Part shown: positions 60,101 to 64,000 of the stretch, in pieces | Layout: the number at the start of each line of letters is the position of its first letter | Numbering within the stretch: position 1 is the first letter of the stretch | DNA from: Ophthalmolycus amberensis | Taxonomy: Eukaryota > Chordata > Actinopteri > Perciformes > Zoarcidae | Length of the DNA stretch: 64,000 nt | Direction: 5' to 3' | Assembly (NCBI GenBank): GCA_024529925.1 | Contig: JAFEUB010001038.1 | Span: forward strand, 4,560,001 to 4,624,000 | The notes under the pieces: model-generated | Seen by the model: the letters and a program-made list of their open reading frames with translations, nothing else | The model's database searches: none | What the model was told of the DNA's origin: nothing | Translations under genes and position numbers: made by a program

Positions 60101-63100
60101 CCGCTCCGAGCATCCTCCCCGCTGCGAGGCAAAGGGAGATGGAGCTCAATCCACAGCCCAGCAGCTTGAGGTCGAGGTCATAACTCACTGACCGTAATAT
60201 ACAAAACACAAATATGCAAGCAGGACCGTCGACAACAACTACAAGTCTGGCAATACTTTACTCTTTTTAAATCACAATGTTTGTACTATTATTGCAAGCA
60301 AATGTTATTTGTAACAGTTTACATACCAGACAGATAGAGAACCGATGACAAGGATAGATATCAAAAAGAAACTCCCAAATATTATGTTATGAAATCAAAA
60401 GAGAGCCAAAGATAAGAAATGTGTTTTCGATAGGCATTCGGTGCAAAATCACCCGAACCTTTAGTTTTCATGAGCATGTTTTGAGTAGACATCTTCACTG
60501 TGGAGTTCACACTGAACATTGTCATTTTCTTCTTCTCTTTCAAACCTCAACACTAGAAACACAGATACAGTTGAATTCCGTTGGGCTGTGACCACTCCGC
60601 TGAATTGTCTATAGCCGCAGGTAGCGATTGACAGACTCTGAAGGACTTTCCTATCGAGCAGAATACACCCAAGGACCCAAAGTTCTGATCATCCCTGGGT
60701 TTAGCAGCAAGGTTATAATCTTACAGCCCGGGGGTGGGGGGGGCGTGGCTCATTCATGGCTTCCTCTCTAATGCAGTCCACATTCAACAGTGCAGTAGTT
60801 AGTTGAGGGCTGGGAGACTTTATTGCATGAGACGCTTCAATCAGTTTTATTCATCAAATCAATACTATAAAGTCTCCATCGCTCTCTCTTGTGCCTTTGT
60901 TGAAACCACGCTGCATTTTTGGCTTCTTCTCCTGGTCAGAAGTCCCCCTTTGTACATGTTTGGCCTTCCTCCATCACCTTCCTTTTTAACACCTGAGGTG
61001 TTTGAAAGAAATCCATATTGATGCATTTTGTCGACACCGGTTGCTTTCAGGCTCTATCTCTGTTGTTGTGAAGTTATGGTCTAGAAGCAGATTGTTAGTG
61101 CTTTGGAAATGTGGAACTTCAAAGTGACCCAGTTTTTTCGATCGCCCATTTTCATCATCGTGCAGCATGGTGAAATTTGACCAAAGTTGTTATTATGCAG
61201 CGCAGATGCAATGAAAATGAATGAATGGGCACAGCAGCTGATTACACAGTTGCACAGCTTCTCAAACAATACGGCGTGCAGAGGGCTCGCCAGGCTCGAG
61301 CAGTCCGACAATTAACCTGCACTGTAATATCCTTCTTTGGAGATAGTGAGCAAACAAACGCATTTCCAATTAACAGACAATAGGTGTTGCTAGCGACCGT
61401 CTGCAACTGTATTCTGGAGGCAGGTAGGAGTTTGTTTGGACTTTCAGTTGGGAGCGGGTCAACCCGTGATAAGCTGATAAGATTGTCAGGACTTTGCACA
61501 GCGTGTCAGTTCAGTTCAAACCAGAAGATGGTGGACTGCTGTGAGCTTTGAGCTGAACTGGACTTGAACTTTGCAGAAGTCTCATGCAAAGATATTTAAA
61601 GCACAAGAGGAATAACTGTATGGATGTGAGAAATATGTGTCTGATGGCAAGGTGGTTGACTTATTTCTACATTATATTAGCGCACCTTTCTGATTAAAGA
61701 ACGACTGTGTTACTTTTAATGGAAACTAGAGACAAAGTTTTGTGACAACAAATTGGGCCAGGGGTGTCTTGAGCTGTCTGATGAAGATGTCTTTCAAGCA
61801 ACAGACACAAGACCGACTCGAATGAAATATGGCGTTATTATGTTGTTGCTTGAAGTGACTGCAAAGAAGTAGTGTTTATTTCCTAAGTGTGATGATGGAG
61901 TGACAGGAGCAAACTTTACCTTTTCACCTCTACCCGGCCATCATTTCCTTATATAATACTTTGGCCGCAACTGTGTTTCACAAGCGTTAAGAAATGATCA
62001 AGGTCTGATTTAATGATGCTTTGTAGCACCAAGGATTCTCTATCAGCATGAGTCCCTCTGTCACACTGTTGGCGGCCCAAGGCCAGTGCTAGAATAGATC
62101 CTCTTTTCTCTTCAGAGAAGAGAATACAAAGACTGGTGTGACTGCCTTAATTGTACAACACAGGAGATGATTTGTAATGCTGCTTTTGTTTTGTCGTTCA
62201 CCTTACGGTATCATCTTTAATGGCATTGCCAAGCCTGCGGTGTTTTGGGCTCTGTAGTGCTCAGTGAGGAATGGTGCAGATGTTTGGTGTGAGAAAGAGA
62301 ACATCTCCATATTTATGACTCGATGTCGTAACATGAGCACATACAGGATTAAAGGACACCGTTAGCAGAGCAGCACATCACCCTGGTGAGGAGTAATTCT
62401 GTTTGGTTTCTTTTCGTCAATTTTGCCTGACGGTGAATTGATTGAATGGTGTCTGTTGAATGGAGAAGTGGGAGGTAAAGCAAACGACAAACAACCGTGA
62501 GTGGTAATCAAAGTTGATAGACAGGACAGGTAAACGGCAAACAGTTGGAGGGCAGGAGCTGGGTTTGTGTCCACTGCTTCATCGGACTGAATGCCGCTAC
62601 TGAAAGCTGTCACATGTGCTAAGTGAGATGGCAGCCGAGGCTTTTGATCACCGCAGCGTGGATTTAAAGAGACAAGTTCAAACAAATGAGCACCCTCGTT
62701 TTTCTGTCCAGGCATATTCTGGAGATTCTGACAGCTGCTTATTGGTTGATTAAAACCATGATCTTATGAGAGAGGCTTTATCTGGCTTCATATTAAACCG
62801 ATGATCCCATCCACTGTGAAAATCCGGTGACATGTTTTCTGAATTTGTGACACAGTTGTTAAAAGGAAATACCTGACAATTGCACTGGAGGGCAAGCCCG
62901 AATGTTTAATTGCTTATGAAAGAGTCTGTGCATTGAGCTCAAACTATTCCAGGGCCAGACATCATTAAATCCTTTAAACTCACCATGAGCCTTTTAAGCA
63001 CACTCGTCTGGAACTCTTAGGTCCACTTGTCTGGCTGATAAGACCTTTGTGAGACTATATTTCATGTTTTACCAGAGCACCGGTGAGTGTCGGGGGTAAT

Positions 63101-64000
63101 GCCGAGTGGCATTGATATAGGAGTCTGGTTTGCAGAGATTACGGCGCAGTCGAGAAAACAAAGTTGCTCATAAGAAAGTTGCTTATTGTAATGGCTACAT
63201 TTGCTGTGAGATGGGAGGCAAAGCAACACAGCGGGTCCGCAGAGCTGTTGACTGTGAGATGGAGGTGTTGATGGAAGCTGCCCTATTTGAACTTTTGAGC
63301 AAAATCACAATAAACATAATTCACATTTCAGTGTTTTATGATAGTTACCTCAAGGTTTTGAGATGTCCTCCACTGAGACACCATCCCTCCAATACAATGA
63401 TAACTGGTTTTTCATTCATGGGGCTCATAGTACTGGTACTGTGTTACTCCAGAGGGTTTACAGTTCAAATGTCAAATGTTAATTTATTTCCATCAATCAA
63501 CCGAAGCTAATGTACACAAACTGAAATTATGTACATGTTTACATGCAAATAAATAAGTTTGAGAACAGGGCAGGCATGCTGTCATGTTGTTTACTGGATT
63601 TATACACATTTATACCACCCACACCCATCACCCAGCTCTCCTCCTTCCGGGGGAGGATGTGGGCTGATCCCTGACCTTTCAATGCACATCCCTCCCACAT
63701 AAACACTCACTCATGCACAGATATATATGTGTGTGTGTGCATCCTAAGCTTGAGAGCCAGGGGACTCGGAGAAGGCCGACTTGATGCCCCCACTTGAAAG
63801 TCAGCCTCCTCTGGCCCCGGTGGTGCCAGTATGGGAGATGCTCTCACTGTTGGGAGGTTGACTCGTGTGTCAGCAAAAAAGGGGGAGAGCGATCGTTATC
63901 TTGTCACGCAGAGGAGAAGACAATGTTCTCAAACACTGCAGCAAAACACTTACAACCATACGTTTCTTCTCGCTGCGATCACTCAAATGAAGACACATTT
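54110..64000. other. Right-hand intergenic region, no gene seen
   Basis: I read both strands for exons of known families and support none. It holds short TG/CA tracts (54349-54367, 55559-55578), pyrimidine-rich runs near 57150-57300, a T-run near 58326, a probable repeat fragment near 57690-57770, and G runs near 59055 and 60730. Open frames of up to 140 codons here lack splice-flanked conservation patterns. Missing timmdc1 exons were specifically looked for and not found. Confidence 0.55.
57690..57770 (+). repeat. Probable dispersed teleost repeat fragment
   Basis: GTGCAGCATTTAGCAGCTAA followed by GGCCAGATATTTCCCTCAGG is a phrase I recognise from repeats spread through percomorph genomes. 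It lies within a 94-codon open frame (57644-57928) that I therefore do not call a gene. Confidence 0.45.

Noticed and set aside
63130..63510. 126-codon open frame near the right edge
   Set aside because: No recognisable motif; the hydrophobic stretch near its end is encoded by T-rich sequence. Not supported as a gene.
1..64000. CRISPR arrays, operons, bacterial promoters, tRNA or rRNA genes
   Set aside because: The tandem repeats lack unique spacers of CRISPR type, the genes are spliced and eukaryotic, and I saw no tRNA cloverleaf or rRNA segment.

Overview
The window is vertebrate nuclear DNA, most probably from a ray-finned fish. Coding sequence is split into exons with GT-AG introns. The proteins are clear vertebrate orthologues. 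The introns are short for this gene family, and the intervening DNA holds many dinucleotide tracts and repeat families that I recognise from teleost genomes. Nothing bacterial or viral is seen. About 95% of the window is intron or intergenic DNA, and most open frames in it are chance.

The left half (1 to about 36.6 kb, + strand) is the 3' half of one gene. I identify it as il1rapl1 (interleukin-1 receptor accessory protein-like 1), a synaptic adhesion receptor. Five consecutive coding exons are present: two for the third Ig domain (15635-15767, 21750-21895), one for the membrane segment and juxtamembrane region (25271-25414), and two for the TIR domain and C-terminal tail (29717-29887, 34833-35569). 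They splice in frame into the last 442 residues and end in a stop at 35567-35569. Exons for the N-terminal part must lie upstream of the window. Bases 1-15634 are intron and carry transposon remnants, including a 451-bp element with hAT-like ends and a perfect 8-bp target duplication.

The middle (36.6-48.4 kb) is intergenic. It holds a dense (GT)/(G)22/(AC)16/(GT)16 cluster, a 1-kb satellite of 36-bp units with a higher-order repeat, a reverse-strand LINE fragment, and a possible CCAAT-type promoter with a first exon near 41.4-41.7 kb.

The region at 48.4-54.1 kb is the most unusual. Four in-frame exons of timmdc1 (mitochondrial complex I assembly factor) cover about the first half of that protein. 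Only about 145 bp after the fourth exon, the sequence becomes the 3' end of an abcc4-like (MRP4) transporter gene. That part keeps introns but carries a stop codon, a 23-base deletion after the second signature motif and further losses, so it is a non-processed pseudogene fragment. A 28-bp minisatellite follows. I find no later timmdc1 exons in the window, so this looks like a mosaic of two broken gene pieces, or an insertion into a timmdc1 intron.

From 54.1 kb to the end I see no gene I can support. I did not find a new multi-gene system. The best leads are the timmdc1/abcc4 mosaic, the hAT-like element, the 20-bp perfect hairpin and the satellite.
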